Translations under genes and position numbers: made by a program
The notes under the pieces: generated by a model
Told to the model about the DNA's origin: nothing
Database searches by the model: none
Seen by the model: only the letters and a program-made list of their open reading frames with translations
From: Paenibacillus andongensis
GTDB lineage: Bacteria; Bacillota; Bacilli; Paenibacillales; NBRC-103111
Direction: 5' to 3'
DNA: 64,000 nt
NCBI RefSeq assembly: GCF_025369935.1
Contig: NZ_CP104467.1
Span: 7,075,001 to 7,139,000 of the forward strand
Shown here: positions 1 to 8,326 of the stretch, piece by piece
Position numbering within the stretch: position 1 is the first letter of the stretch
Layout: every line of letters begins with the position of its first letter

Positions 1-593
1 TTCCCCATCAAGTAGAGGGCAAGATCCAACATATGAACGCCAATATCAATCAGCGGACCTCCGCCCGACTCCTCCATTTTCGTAAACCAAGTGCCCCAAC
101 CGGGAATACCCTTGCGGCGGAACCAACCTGTTTTCGCTGTATAAATTTTGCCTAGCTCGCCGGCATCGACCTGCTCCTTGATCTGAAGCGGAACGGATTC
201 CCAGCGCATTTGGTGGCCGATCATGACGACTTTATCTGATGCTTGACTGGCCTTATAAATTTGTTTGGCCGCTTCCGCGTTGATACCCATTGGCTTCTCA
301 ATCAGCACATGCTTGCCCGCTTCAATCGCTTGAACAGCAAGCGAAGCATGGTGCATATTAGGCACGCCGATAATAACAGCGTCTACATTTGCACTTTGAA
401 TAAGTTCTTCTGGGGTTGCTGGTACGTAAGCAATACCGTGTTCCTGTGCGCGTGCTTCCGCGAGTGGCAGATAGGCATCCGTAATCGCCGTAATTTCACA
501 TAAATTGCCTAGCTTCGAAAATTCACGAATGTGAACCCCGCCAATATTCCCCGCTCCAATAATACCTACTCTAATTTTGTTAACGCTTCCCAC
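1..593 (-). CDS. Gfo/Idh/MocA family oxidoreductase (3' end cut by window)
   Basis: NAD(P)-dependent sugar or polyol dehydrogenase, cytosolic. The N-terminal Rossmann motif GIIGAGNIGG follows the start closely, and the family signature EKPMG lies near residue 95. Later comes a segment like IPGWGTWFTK-EESGGGPLIDIG, typical of this family. The start is taken as GTG at 593 because AGGAGG lies 7 bases upstream. About 197 codons are visible; the family usually has 340-390 residues, so the C-terminal half is outside the window. It is transcribed divergently from the AraC regulator at 716, which is its likely controller. The substrate cannot be told from sequence. Confidence 0.9.
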   Translation of the reverse strand, partial: MGSVNKIRVGIIGAGNIGGVHIREFSKLGNLCEITAITDAYLPLAEARAQEHGIAYVPATPEELIQSANVDAVIIGVPNMHHASLAVQAIEAGKHVLIEKPMGINAEAAKQIYKASQASDKVVMIGHQMRWESVPLQIKEQVDAGELGKIYTAKTGWFRRKGIPGWGTWFTKMEESGGGPLIDIGVHMLDLALYLMG

Positions 594-715
594 TGTTCGT
601 TCCTCCTCATATGCACATCCTGTTCGATCTCCTTTTATGGTAAAATAAGTGCAGCAAGAAGTCGTACCGTTATTTCGGAAAACGTCCCATTTTTTCGAAG
701 GAGATCAGCCTCACT

Positions 716-1609
716 ATGACGTACTTTCCCGATTATCTCAAAACGTACCCCAATATGGACTCGTCTTTCCCTTTCCATTTCAGCAGGAATACGCTCGACC
801 ATGGTTTTCGGGCACATCGCCATGATTACCTAGAGTTCTCTTATGTCGTCCATGGCCGGGGAGCAGAAACCATAAATGACGTGAAACATCCGATGACACC
901 AGGCACCTTTACGTTCGTACTGCCCTATCAGGTGCATGAAATATTTACAGATCCGGGGGAGCATCTCGTCCTGTTCAACTGCTCATTCAGTATGGACCTG
1001 CTTATGGAGCCAGGGAACGATCAAGGCTTGTCCAGACTGTTTCATGATACGAATACCTTGCCGGGCTATGTCCAACTGAATGGGCAAGATCAACTGCAAA
1101 TGAGTGCTCTCATTGAAGATATGTACAAAGAGTACAACGCGAACGAACGCTACAGGCAGACACTGCTGAAAGCGAGGCTGAAGGAAATCCTTGTTCGGTT
1201 CGATCGGTATCGTTGGAAACAAGCGGGGCAGGCTGAAGTCACGGCCATATCGCCGCTCTCAGGGGCCAAAACGAGTCCTTCCGTGTGGCCCATCATTCAC
1301 TACATCCACCGGAACTATCAAGAGGATCTGGCCTTGTCAGACCTCGCGACACGGTTCACGATGAGTGTGTCCCGCATCAGCGAGGTCATTAAACAAACGA
1401 CCGGCCAAACGTTCGTTCATTTCCTTCACGATCTGCGACTGCGCCATGCGTGCAGCTTGCTTGTATCCACCGACATGAGCGTGACGGAGATTGCCTTGGA
1501 GGTCGGGTATGGCTCGTATAAAACATTTTCCCGCATTTTTCGGGAAAGCAAAGGCATCGTGCCGAAGGATTATCGCAAAGCCGAGTATGGTCGACGAGTG
1601 ACGCAATGA
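716..1609 (+). CDS. AraC family transcriptional regulator
   Basis: A 297-residue activator with an N-terminal cupin-like sensor domain (about 15-110, with H-x-H residues near the start) and a C-terminal pair of helix-turn-helix motifs (about 190-290). The second HTH carries the family-typical segment TEIALEVGYGSYKTFSRIF followed by P-x-DYR. GAAGGAGAT precedes the ATG by about 9 bases. It is divergent to the Gfo/Idh dehydrogenase, so it probably switches that operon on in response to a sugar. A GNRA-loop terminator follows. Confidence 0.9.
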   Translation: MTYFPDYLKTYPNMDSSFPFHFSRNTLDHGFRAHRHDYLEFSYVVHGRGAETINDVKHPMTPGTFTFVLPYQVHEIFTDPGEHLVLFNCSFSMDLLMEPGNDQGLSRLFHDTNTLPGYVQLNGQDQLQMSALIEDMYKEYNANERYRQTLLKARLKEILVRFDRYRWKQAGQAEVTAISPLSGAKTSPSVWPIIHYIHRNYQEDLALSDLATRFTMSVSRISEVIKQTTGQTFVHFLHDLRLRHACSLLVSTDMSVTEIALEVGYGSYKTFSRIFRESKGIVPKDYRKAEYGRRVTQ

Positions 1610-1665
1610 TAGACGACTCGGGTCTTATGGGAGCAACCATCAAACATAGTCAACGCAATCCGCAG

Positions 1666-1696
1666 GGAGAGGGCAACCTCTCCTTTTTTGATTTTT
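1666..1696 (+). terminator. Rho-independent terminator after the AraC gene
   Basis: Seven-base-pair stem GGAGAGG/CCTCTCC closed by a GCAA tetraloop and followed by a run of seven T, then TTTTT. Confidence 0.85.
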
Positions 1697-1847
1697 GAGT
1701 TTGGGGCAAGACAAGCTTTCCCCTGTTTAGCATCGTTATATGCAGACTTGGCTTAGCGGATACATGCATAGTCATTCGTTCGGTAAGACTATTTTTTCCT
1801 GATATTTGTTTTCTGGTTCGTGGGGGAAATGAGGCATCAAGAAGGCA

Positions 1848-1866
1848 TGTTGTACAGCGTGCAACA
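1848..1866. promoter_or_regulatory. Operator-like 19-bp dyad, copy 1
   Basis: TGTTGTACAGCGTGCAACA has 7-base arms with one mismatch around a 5-base centre. It shares its arms with the sites at 1899 and 18886. The regulator is unknown. Confidence 0.5.
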
Positions 1867-1898
1867 TTGGCGTGAAAAACGCTGATTAGCATGCGTAA

Positions 1899-1917
1899 TG
1901 TTGTACAAAATACAACA
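1899..1917. promoter_or_regulatory. Operator-like 19-bp dyad, copy 2
   Basis: TGTTGTACAAAATACAACA is a perfect 7-base inverted repeat with a 5-base spacer. It starts 51 bp (about five helical turns) after copy 1, so two dimers could bind the same face of the DNA. Confidence 0.55.
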
Positions 1918-2004
1918 ACACGCTACCGCCGATGTTTTAAACATATACATCTTAGGCAGCGTAACTTGCCTTGCTTCAACTTTTAAAAACACTCTTATCC
2001 AAAG

Positions 2005-2024
2005 ACGGCTTAAGCCGTTTTTTT
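2005..2024 (+). terminator. Hairpin with T-run, orphan terminator
   Basis: ACGGCTTAAGCCGT followed by TTTTTTG. No gene ends just upstream of it, so it may end a small RNA. Confidence 0.6.
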
Positions 2025-2126
2025 GTCATGGATGCCAGTCTACATTAATCCGCCTTTCGTCTAGCACATTATGAATCTACTTTGCATTTTATATAGAGAA
2101 TCAAATATAGAAGCGAGGTGATCGGA

Positions 2127-2390
2127 ATGGCTCGTACAAAAGCTGTTTTACAGCCCGATTTAATATTGATCAGTTGGACAAGAAACCCTCTAAGACCGGG
2201 TTCAGCACGCAGGATTATTGCTGCTCGTGTGATTGGCAGCGCTCAACCTTGTAGATTTACGTTGGTACCCAATGGATTGCTTATCAATGCTTTAAATTGT
2301 TTATTAGACCATGACATCGGTTTTAAAATCGTGTTCCAGAAAAAAACTTCAAGTTTCAGCGGATATTTGGTGTTACAACGCAATCGATAG
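2127..2390 (+). CDS. Small hypothetical protein (87 aa)
   Basis: Not recognised. The start is ATG 2127 rather than the in-frame GTG at 2118, because GAGGTGAT lies just upstream at proper spacing and includes that GTG. The product is basic (many Arg near the N-terminus, RNPLRPGSARR) with a hydrophobic middle, and no signal peptide is clear. A strong stem-loop follows 20 bases after the stop. Support is a good ribosome site plus terminator; no function is proposed. Confidence 0.6.
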   Translation: MARTKAVLQPDLILISWTRNPLRPGSARRIIAARVIGSAQPCRFTLVPNGLLINALNCLLDHDIGFKIVFQKKTSSFSGYLVLQRNR

Positions 2391-2412
2391 CTTGTTGTTA
2401 AAAAGATAGAAA

Positions 2413-2446
2413 AGATCCACAACAATGGGTTGTGGATCTCTTTATT
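2413..2446. terminator. Bidirectional terminator between convergent genes
   Basis: Eleven-base-pair stem AGATCCACAAC/GTTGTGGATCT with loop AATGG, T-rich on the plus side and A-rich before it. It lies between the convergent genes ending at 2390 and 2455. Confidence 0.8.
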
Positions 2447-2454
2447 ATTCATGA

Positions 2455-2838
2455 TTAAATGGATAGAAATATCTTTATACTGCCATCCTGAGAATAAAAT
2501 TCAAAATCAGTTTTGTATGCTCTTTTAATATCGCTTTTCCAGATATCCACCCATGCATGAAAGACGCCTTGTGGATCCGTATTATCTACTTCTACAACAT
2601 GGTAGTTTCCTGCTAGAATGAGGACACTACTTTCATCCGTAATTTTCTCCTCAGTACCTATAATCAAATCATAATCACCTGTGAAATCACTTGAATAATT
2701 ATGATAAACAGCATAGATATCACCTTTTACATTTAAACGAACAAACTCTTCCCACAGACTAAGTATTTTGTCCGTATTTTGATTATTTGTTCTTATTTTT
2801 TTGCCATAAATAAGCTTTTCAGTAACTGCTGCATGCAT
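2455..2838 (-). CDS. GyrI-like / effector-binding domain protein
   Basis: A 127-residue stand-alone effector-binding domain of the kind found at the C-terminus of some AraC/MerR regulators and in integron cassette proteins. The pattern fits: a GD-x-YAVY-x-NY strand, then YD-IIG after it, a central V-EVDN turn, and the final FHAWVDIWKSD-x8-DFE block with a C-terminal strand. No DNA-binding domain is present. AGGAGGA lies 10 bases before the ATG. It may bind small cationic ligands or act as an orphan sensor. The family call is from memory of the pattern. Confidence 0.65.
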   Translation of the reverse strand: MHAAVTEKLIYGKKIRTNNQNTDKILSLWEEFVRLNVKGDIYAVYHNYSSDFTGDYDLIIGTEEKITDESSVLILAGNYHVVEVDNTDPQGVFHAWVDIWKSDIKRAYKTDFEFYSQDGSIKIFLSI

Positions 2839-2966
2839 GTATATTTCCTCCTACTAGTTTTAATATAGAGAATATAACATTCATTCCCTGACAACAGTCT
2901 GTCAGCTTTCATAAATATTTAATTTCATTGTTGTACATTTTCTTTTTAAAAAAGGAGCAACATCAC

Positions 2967-3716
2967 TTGGATTTACTGTTCAAAGAGGTCAGCAATAATC
3001 ACGAGATATCTGTGTACGATACGCCGGAGCTGTTTGGTGAGAAAGGGAACTTCCGAGTATTGGAGTTTTCCAATAAGGCTATACAAGGTGCAATGGATTT
3101 GAATCATCCTGAACGAATCCTATTTGAATATCCAAGAGCGATTATCCATTTAATGGATTTCAATACCCCCACATTCGAGGATGTCTTTGTCATTGGACAC
3201 GGAATTGGAACGATTGCAGGGCATTATTCGGAGAAACGATGTAAAGTAGCGGAGCTCGATGATAAAGTCGTGGAGTTAAGCAAGAGGTTTTTTGGATACC
3301 GCAAGGATAATGTGATCGTTGGTGATGGACGTCAAATTCTCGGGAGTGAAGAACCGCAGGCCTACGATTATATTATTTTAGACGCCTTCACGGAGAAAGG
3401 TACTCCTTTACATCTAACGTCCAGGGAATTTTTCAGGATAACGAGGGAAAAGCTCGATTCGCAAGGGGCTATCATCATGAATCTATTGGGTAAAGGGGAG
3501 AATGATCAGCTTCTTAACGCCATTCATACGACGCTTAGTGAGGAATATGCTTACATCAAATCATTTGCCCTGCCATCTGAGGGTGCCGCCGATGTACTAA
3601 ATATCATTATCATGGGCAGAAACAAGCCAATCAGATTTCAAGCACGCCATATGGCGGGTTTCACAGAGATTGAACTAGGACAAGGCTATGTCATTAAGGA
3701 TAGCAGCCCAAAGTGA
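2967..3716 (+). CDS. Spermidine-synthase-like methyltransferase-fold protein
   Basis: A 249-residue Rossmann-fold protein of the polyamine synthase type. It shows VIGHGIGTIAGHYSE (ligand-binding glycine loop), AELDDKVVELSKRFFG (acidic residue after strand 2), GDGRQIL, and YDYIILDAF (strand 4 with D). The start is TTG at 2967 because AAAGGAG stands 9 bases upstream; an in-frame TTG at 2928 has no such site. Proteins of this group may be true aminopropyltransferases or orphan relatives. The substrate is unclear and no speD-like gene is nearby. Confidence 0.75.
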   Translation: MDLLFKEVSNNHEISVYDTPELFGEKGNFRVLEFSNKAIQGAMDLNHPERILFEYPRAIIHLMDFNTPTFEDVFVIGHGIGTIAGHYSEKRCKVAELDDKVVELSKRFFGYRKDNVIVGDGRQILGSEEPQAYDYIILDAFTEKGTPLHLTSREFFRITREKLDSQGAIIMNLLGKGENDQLLNAIHTTLSEEYAYIKSFALPSEGAADVLNIIIMGRNKPIRFQARHMAGFTEIELGQGYVIKDSSPK

Positions 3717-3718
3717 TA

Positions 3719-3756
3719 AAACGTTATCGTTCAAGTGAACGGATAACGTTTTTTTG
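3719..3756. terminator. Terminator between convergent genes
   Basis: Long stem AACGTTATC-GTTC/GAAC-GATAACGTT with loop AAGT, then T7. It separates the genes ending at 3716 (+) and 3759 (-). Confidence 0.85.
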
Positions 3757-3758
3757 TG

Positions 3759-4169
3759 TTAAGCGAAGAATTGTTTTAGCGGTTCCCAGTAGTTGATATG
3801 CCAACCCTTAGACAAATGTTCACTTTGGTCCTCAGGAAATCCTGTATGGCTCAAGGTTAAGCGAGTTCCCTCCCCTTGTTCCTCCAGCTCGAACTTCACC
3901 AGGGAATAGACGCCTTCTTCCCAATCCTTGATACGCCATGCTTGAATAATTCGCTTATTTGGCCTTAGTTCTATATTCTTCCCCACGACCATCCCTCCGA
4001 AGCAGGAGAAGGTGCCGCTGGATTCGGTCGACGTTTCAGTCGGAGAGCCCCCCATCACCTCACTAAACAGTGTTGCATCGGTCAATGCCTCGTAGATGCG
4101 ATTCGGACTCACGGGGAATACCACCTCTTGTTGGATCGTCGATCCACACTTGCAAGATGCTGTCGTCAT
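3759..4169 (-). CDS. SRPBCC / AHSA1 domain protein
   Basis: A 136-residue START-like (Aha1 C-terminal type) domain. It shows VSPNRIYEALTDATLFSEVMGG at the start of the fold, a glycine-rich G-FSCFGGMVVGKNIEL strand, RIIQAWR, and the C-terminal block TRLTLSHTGFPED-x9-GW-x3-YWEPLKQF, all hallmarks of the family. Such domains bind hydrophobic ligands; the function here is unknown. AGGAGA lies 10 bases before ATG. Cysteines CKC near the N-terminus are not part of the usual fold. Confidence 0.8.
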   Translation of the reverse strand: MTTASCKCGSTIQQEVVFPVSPNRIYEALTDATLFSEVMGGSPTETSTESSGTFSCFGGMVVGKNIELRPNKRIIQAWRIKDWEEGVYSLVKFELEEQGEGTRLTLSHTGFPEDQSEHLSKGWHINYWEPLKQFFA

Positions 4170-4376
4170 TGTCTTCTATCTCCTGTACTTGAAGTTGGGC
4201 AATGTTATTTTCCCCAATGTTAGGTAACCTATGAAGGAATATGTAACCATAACAACAAATATTGCGACGTTTGGCAGCTCTTAATGCGAATGATCTTTTT
4301 TGGTGTTGTTCGTTACCCATTGTTTATAATAAAATAAGAATAAAGTAAGAATAGATCAAAAGAAAAGGTGTCATTC

Positions 4377-5933
4377 ATGAGCATATTAAACGTAGAACGA
4401 CTAAGTCACGGCTTTGGAGACCGCGCCATCTTCAACGATGTATCCTTCCGCCTACTCAAGGGCGAGCACATCGGACTCATCGGCGCTAACGGTGAAGGGA
4501 AGTCCACCTTCATGAACATCATTACAGGTAAGCTCCAGCCGGATGACGGCAAGGTCGAATGGTCCAAGCGTATGCGCGTTGGTTACTTGGATCAACATGC
4601 TGTACTTAATAAAGGCCTTTCGATCCGCGACATCTTAAAGGGAGCCTTTCAATATCTGTTCGACATGGAACAGGAAATGAACGATATGTACGCCAAGATG
4701 GGCGACGTAACGCCAGAAGAGCTTGAGCAAATGCTTGAAGATGTTGGAACGATTCAGGATACATTGACGAATCAAGATTTCTACATGATCGATGCCAAGA
4801 TCGAAGAAACCGCTCGTGGACTAGGCCTTACAGATATTGGGCTGGATAAGGACGTCAATGATTTAAGCGGAGGGCAGCGGACGAAGGTATTGCTAGCGAA
4901 GCTTTTGCTCGAAAAACCGGACATTCTGCTCCTCGATGAGCCGACGAACTATCTCGATGAACAGCATATCGAATGGTTGAAACGCTACCTGCAAGAGTAT
5001 GAGAATGCCTTCATTCTCATCTCACATGACATTCCGTTCCTCAACAGCGTGATTAACCTGATTTATCACATGGAAAATCAAGCGTTAAATCGCTATGTTG
5101 GCGATTACGAGCACTTCCAGCAGGTTCACGAAATGAGAAAGTCACAGCTTGAATCCGCGTATAAGCGTCAACAGCAGGAAATTTCTGAACTGAAGGACTT
5201 CGTCGCCCGTAACAAAGCGAGTGTCGCGACGCGGAATATGGCGATGTCCCGGCAAAAGAAGCTGGACAAGATGGAAGTTATCGAGTTGGGCAGGGAAAAA
5301 CCGAAGCCGCAGTTTAATTTCAAGGAGGGGCGAACATCTGGTAAGCTGATTTTTGAAGCGACAGATCTCGTTATCGGTTACGAGGATCCCTTATCCAGAC
5401 CGCTCAACCTTCGCATGGAACGTGGTCAGAAGATCGCGCTTGTGGGCGCGAACGGAATCGGTAAAACGACCTTGCTGCGCAGTATTTTAGGTGAAATCAA
5501 GTCACTATCCGGATCTGTCCAAAAGGGAGATAACCTCCAAATAGGTTACTTCCAACAGGAGATCAAGGATTCCAATAACAACACCTGTATTGAGGAAGTG
5601 TGGAATGAGTTCCCTTCATTCTCACAATTCGAGGTACGCGCGGCGTTAGCCAAGTGCGGGCTCACAACCAAGCATATCGAGAGTAAAGTTGTGGTACTCA
5701 GCGGTGGTGAGAAAGCTAAGGTTAGGCTTTGCAAGCTGATCAACCGCGAGACGAATCTACTCGTGCTCGATGAGCCGACGAACCACTTGGATGTCGATGC
5801 GAAGGATGAGCTGAAGCGTGCTCTTCAGGCGTACAAAGGCAGCATCCTGCTAATTTCTCATGAACCGGACTTTTATCGTGATGTCGTAACAGAAACATGG
5901 AACTGTGAATCTTGGACGACGAAAGTGTTTTAA
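4377..5933 (+). CDS. ABC-F family ATP-binding protein
   Basis: A soluble protein of 518 residues with two ABC domains and no membrane segments. Walker A boxes are GANGEGKST and GANGIGKTT, signatures LSGGQRTKV and LSGGEKAKV, and Walker B blocks LLLDEPTNYLDE and LVLDEPTNHLD. Between the domains lies the charged, coiled linker (about 240-310) seen in ABC-F proteins, which act on the ribosome in translation or antibiotic protection. Closest in layout to the YkpA/YbiT type. ATG 4377 is chosen over GTG 4368, which overlaps the AAAGG ribosome site. A strong terminator follows. Confidence 0.9.
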   Translation: MSILNVERLSHGFGDRAIFNDVSFRLLKGEHIGLIGANGEGKSTFMNIITGKLQPDDGKVEWSKRMRVGYLDQHAVLNKGLSIRDILKGAFQYLFDMEQEMNDMYAKMGDVTPEELEQMLEDVGTIQDTLTNQDFYMIDAKIEETARGLGLTDIGLDKDVNDLSGGQRTKVLLAKLLLEKPDILLLDEPTNYLDEQHIEWLKRYLQEYENAFILISHDIPFLNSVINLIYHMENQALNRYVGDYEHFQQVHEMRKSQLESAYKRQQQEISELKDFVARNKASVATRNMAMSRQKKLDKMEVIELGREKPKPQFNFKEGRTSGKLIFEATDLVIGYEDPLSRPLNLRMERGQKIALVGANGIGKTTLLRSILGEIKSLSGSVQKGDNLQIGYFQQEIKDSNNNTCIEEVWNEFPSFSQFEVRAALAKCGLTTKHIESKVVVLSGGEKAKVRLCKLINRETNLLVLDEPTNHLDVDAKDELKRALQAYKGSILLISHEPDFYRDVVTETWNCESWTTKVF

Positions 5934-5946
5934 ATCTTATTTATGG

Positions 5947-5988
5947 AGCTTATCTAATCGCTTGCTTGCGATTAGGTAAGCTTTTTAT
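5947..5988 (+). terminator. Terminator of the ABC-F gene
   Basis: Fifteen-base-pair stem (5947-5961 with 5968-5982, one G-T pair), loop TTGCTT, then TTTTTATAT. Confidence 0.9.
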
Positions 5989-5989
5989 A

Positions 5990-6280
5990 TTCATGCATGA
6001 GTCGCATGATGATCTTTCGAACTGGCATCTTCTTCCGATTAATCATCATTTGCATGCGTTTCATGGGAATGAGAATCGTTCGAATGACCCCACCTATTCG
6101 CACTCCCAAGCTCACATGTATGGACATATAACTGCACCATATGATCTGTTTTCTCACTAACCCATGCCAATAATGCAGCATTCTCACCACTCTTTCATAA
6201 CCGTGCTTCCCACTTGAATTTATTGTAAATGAGATCTCCCGGATAAAAATCAGTCCTTAGACGGAATTACTCCTCCTCAA
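5990..6280. other. Intergenic region without a supported gene
   Basis: About 290 bases. A plus-strand frame from 5993 is rich in His codons but has no ribosome site, and the opposite frame has none either. I see no promoter I would defend. Confidence 0.4.
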
Positions 6281-6281
6281 A

Positions 6282-6325
6282 AAAACATGCCAATTCACTT
6301 GTGTTTAAGTGAATTGGCATGTTTT
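6282..6325. terminator. Terminator of the molybdate-responsive regulator
   Basis: Perfect 19-bp stem (6282-6300 with 6307-6325), loop GTGTTT. On the minus strand the stem runs into T7. It follows the stop of the gene at 6348. Confidence 0.85.
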
Positions 6326-6347
6326 AAAATACAATCGTTCTGATTCG

Positions 6348-7304
6348 TTAAGTCTCGAATAAAATGCGTCCTGTCTGCGATAAATCATAACCTTGGATCG
6401 GGCGCAGCTCATTGTGGAAGGATTCGGATTGTAAGACTTGCTTAAGTCGCTCAATCCATTCCAGGTTTTCCGGTTTTTTTAACATGACAAGGTCATATCG
6501 TTCTTGAATAAGTGGAATGAACTCAACGCCGCCAACCATATAGGCTGCTTTCTCAATTCCCACCCCGAAATCAGCTTCACCCGTGGCGACTTTACCTGCC
6601 ACACCCATGTGATTCGATTCCTCCTGCTCATAACCGCTTAGCAGCTGATAGGGGATTCCATGAAGACGGAGCTGCTCATCGAGAAGAACTCGTGCGCCGG
6701 AACCTTTTTCACGATTGACCAACTGAAGTCCAGGCTTCTTGAGGTCAGCCCAGCCGTAGATCTGTTTAGGATTTCCTTGCTTAACGTAAAGGCCAGCCGA
6801 TCGTGAAACGAGATTCATAACCAGATAGGAAGAACCCGTCAGCAATTTTCGGATATAGGGAATGTTATATTCGCCTGTGTCACCATCCAGCAGATGCGTA
6901 CTGACAATATCGGATTCACCCTTATACATCGAGATCAGACTATCCAAACTTCCCACGTAAGAACGAAGTGGTCTGTAATTGGATACATGTCTCTCCATAT
7001 GCTTGGCCAAAATGTCCAAGCTAACGTCTTGTCCAGTTATGACAAGAGATTGTTTCGAAGATGAGGCAGCCTGAGCATGAACTTGCTGCTGTGGAAGAGA
7101 TTCGGCCAGGTCCTTTTTGGGAGAGGCTATACCTCCTTTCGCACGTGTTTTATATGCTTCGAGATCCGATGCATCTACGCGCATCTGCTTTCCAACACGA
7201 TAAGCAGGCAGATCCCCTTTTTTAATTAGATCATAGACGGTTAGTTTGGAGATTTTCAAAAGTTTAGATATTTCTTCCGTTGTATAGGAAACGTCAGCTG
7301 TCAT
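6348..7304 (-). CDS. HTH / periplasmic-binding-like regulator of molybdate uptake
   Basis: 318 residues. The N-terminus (about 5-55) is an excisionase-type helix-turn-helix: TTEEISKLLKISKLTVYDLI, then LPAYRVGKQMRVDASDLEAYK. After a Gln/Ser-rich linker, residues 90-318 form a cytosolic periplasmic-binding-like domain, with GSLDSLISMYKGESDIVSTHLLDGDTGEYN and VNREKGSGARVLLDEQL as ligand-site blocks. Bacillales proteins of this build sit beside modA and sense molybdate. It is divergent from modAB with a 161-bp shared control region, so repression or activation of modAB is the natural inference. Confidence 0.85.
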   Translation of the reverse strand: MTADVSYTTEEISKLLKISKLTVYDLIKKGDLPAYRVGKQMRVDASDLEAYKTRAKGGIASPKKDLAESLPQQQVHAQAASSSKQSLVITGQDVSLDILAKHMERHVSNYRPLRSYVGSLDSLISMYKGESDIVSTHLLDGDTGEYNIPYIRKLLTGSSYLVMNLVSRSAGLYVKQGNPKQIYGWADLKKPGLQLVNREKGSGARVLLDEQLRLHGIPYQLLSGYEQEESNHMGVAGKVATGEADFGVGIEKAAYMVGGVEFIPLIQERYDLVMLKKPENLEWIERLKQVLQSESFHNELRPIQGYDLSQTGRILFET

Positions 7305-7371
7305 GGTAAACCTCCAAAAGCATGTTTAACATCTATCATAAGCGGATGAATAGGGTATTTCAATCCCGTTG

Positions 7372-7400
7372 TTTACTAATTAAATATGGTTTTATATAAT
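7372..7400 (+). promoter_or_regulatory. SigmaA-type promoter of modAB
   Basis: TTTACT at 7372-7377, a 17-base spacer, then a perfect TATAAT at 7395-7400. It is the only good promoter ahead of modA. Confidence 0.7.
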
Positions 7401-7418
7401 AATCAGTAAATATACAAT

Positions 7419-7438
7419 TCTATTTATGATTAAATAGA
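7419..7438. promoter_or_regulatory. Candidate operator for the molybdate regulator
   Basis: TCTATTTATGATTAAATAGA is a perfect 8-base inverted repeat around TGAT. It lies about 20 bp downstream of the -10 box, where a bound regulator would block modAB transcription. Confidence 0.5.
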
Positions 7439-7465
7439 TATAAATTTAATTTCGGAGGGGATTAA

Positions 7466-8326
7466 ATGTTAAAACCAAGAATGTTTAGTTATGTTTTATT
7501 ATGTTTTGTTATAACTACTATGATCATCACAGGTTGTACGAGCAAAAAAGAGCAACCCGCTGCTAGCTCAACACCAGCTCAAACTGCTCAAGCAGCAGCG
7601 ACACCTACCTCAACACCAACACCCACTGAGAAAGTAGAATTAACGATTTCTGCAGCCGCAAGCTTAACCGATGCATTCAAAGAGATTCAAACGAATTACG
7701 AGAACAAAAATAAACAAATTAAACTCAATTTTAACTTCGGAGCTTCTGGGGCTCTGCAACAGCAAATCGAACAAGGTGCTCCAGCAGATTTATTCTTTTC
7801 GGCAGCAACTAAAAATATGAAAACACTAGTCGACAAGCAGTTGATTGAACCATCACAGCAAAAAAACATGCTTATCAATGAATTGGTTCTCGTTGTTCCC
7901 GCTGATGGCAAAGTAACCGTACAAAAAGTAGAAGATTTAACAAACGAAACGATCAAGCACCTAGCAGTCGGAGAACCGCAAACCGTCCCTGCTGGCAGCT
8001 ATGCCAAAGAGGCTTTGACTAACGCGAAGCTTTGGGACACACTTCAAGCCAAAATCGTACAGGGCAAGGATGTGCGCCAAGTACTTACCTACGTAGAGTC
8101 CGGGAATGCCGAAGCCGGTTTTGTTTATAAGACCGATGCGTTGACTTCAAAAAATGTGAAAGCAGTTTTTAGTGTTGATCCAAAAACGTACACGCCCATT
8201 GAATATCCTGCAGGTATTGTAAAAGCAACAAAACACAGCAAAGAAACCACTGACTTTTACACGTATCTCCAAAGTAAAGAAGCCCAGGATGTGTTTGTGA
8301 AATACGGATTCACTATTCCAAAATGA
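7466..8326 (+). CDS. modA: Molybdate ABC transporter substrate-binding lipoprotein
   Basis: 286 residues. The signal peptide ends in lipobox IITGC (Cys24), followed by a Ser/Thr/Pro/Ala/Gln linker, then the binding domain. The ModA signature SAAASLTDAFKEI is followed by FNFGASGALQQQIEQGAPADLFFSA, covering both oxyanion-binding loops. Later LAVGEPQTVPAGSYAKEAL and the final EYPAGIVK-x15-FYTYLQSKEAQDVFVKYGF are also typical. It captures molybdate or tungstate outside the membrane. GGAGGGG precedes the ATG. It overlaps modB by ATGA, so the two are translationally coupled. Confidence 0.95.
   Translation: MLKPRMFSYVLLCFVITTMIITGCTSKKEQPAASSTPAQTAQAAATPTSTPTPTEKVELTISAAASLTDAFKEIQTNYENKNKQIKLNFNFGASGALQQQIEQGAPADLFFSAATKNMKTLVDKQLIEPSQQKNMLINELVLVVPADGKVTVQKVEDLTNETIKHLAVGEPQTVPAGSYAKEALTNAKLWDTLQAKIVQGKDVRQVLTYVESGNAEAGFVYKTDALTSKNVKAVFSVDPKTYTPIEYPAGIVKATKHSKETTDFYTYLQSKEAQDVFVKYGFTIPK

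Larger units (their letters stand above)
1697..2126. other. Long intergenic region with two operator-like palindromes
   Basis: About 430 bases without a convincing gene. It holds two 19-bp dyads (1848-1866 and 1899-1917) and a hairpin followed by T7 (2005-2024). A short untranslated RNA ending at that hairpin is possible, but I could not find a matching promoter. Confidence 0.5.

Noticed and set aside
5993..6160. His-rich reading frame after the ABC-F terminator
   Set aside because: No ribosome site, lies directly behind a terminator, and no family resemblance.
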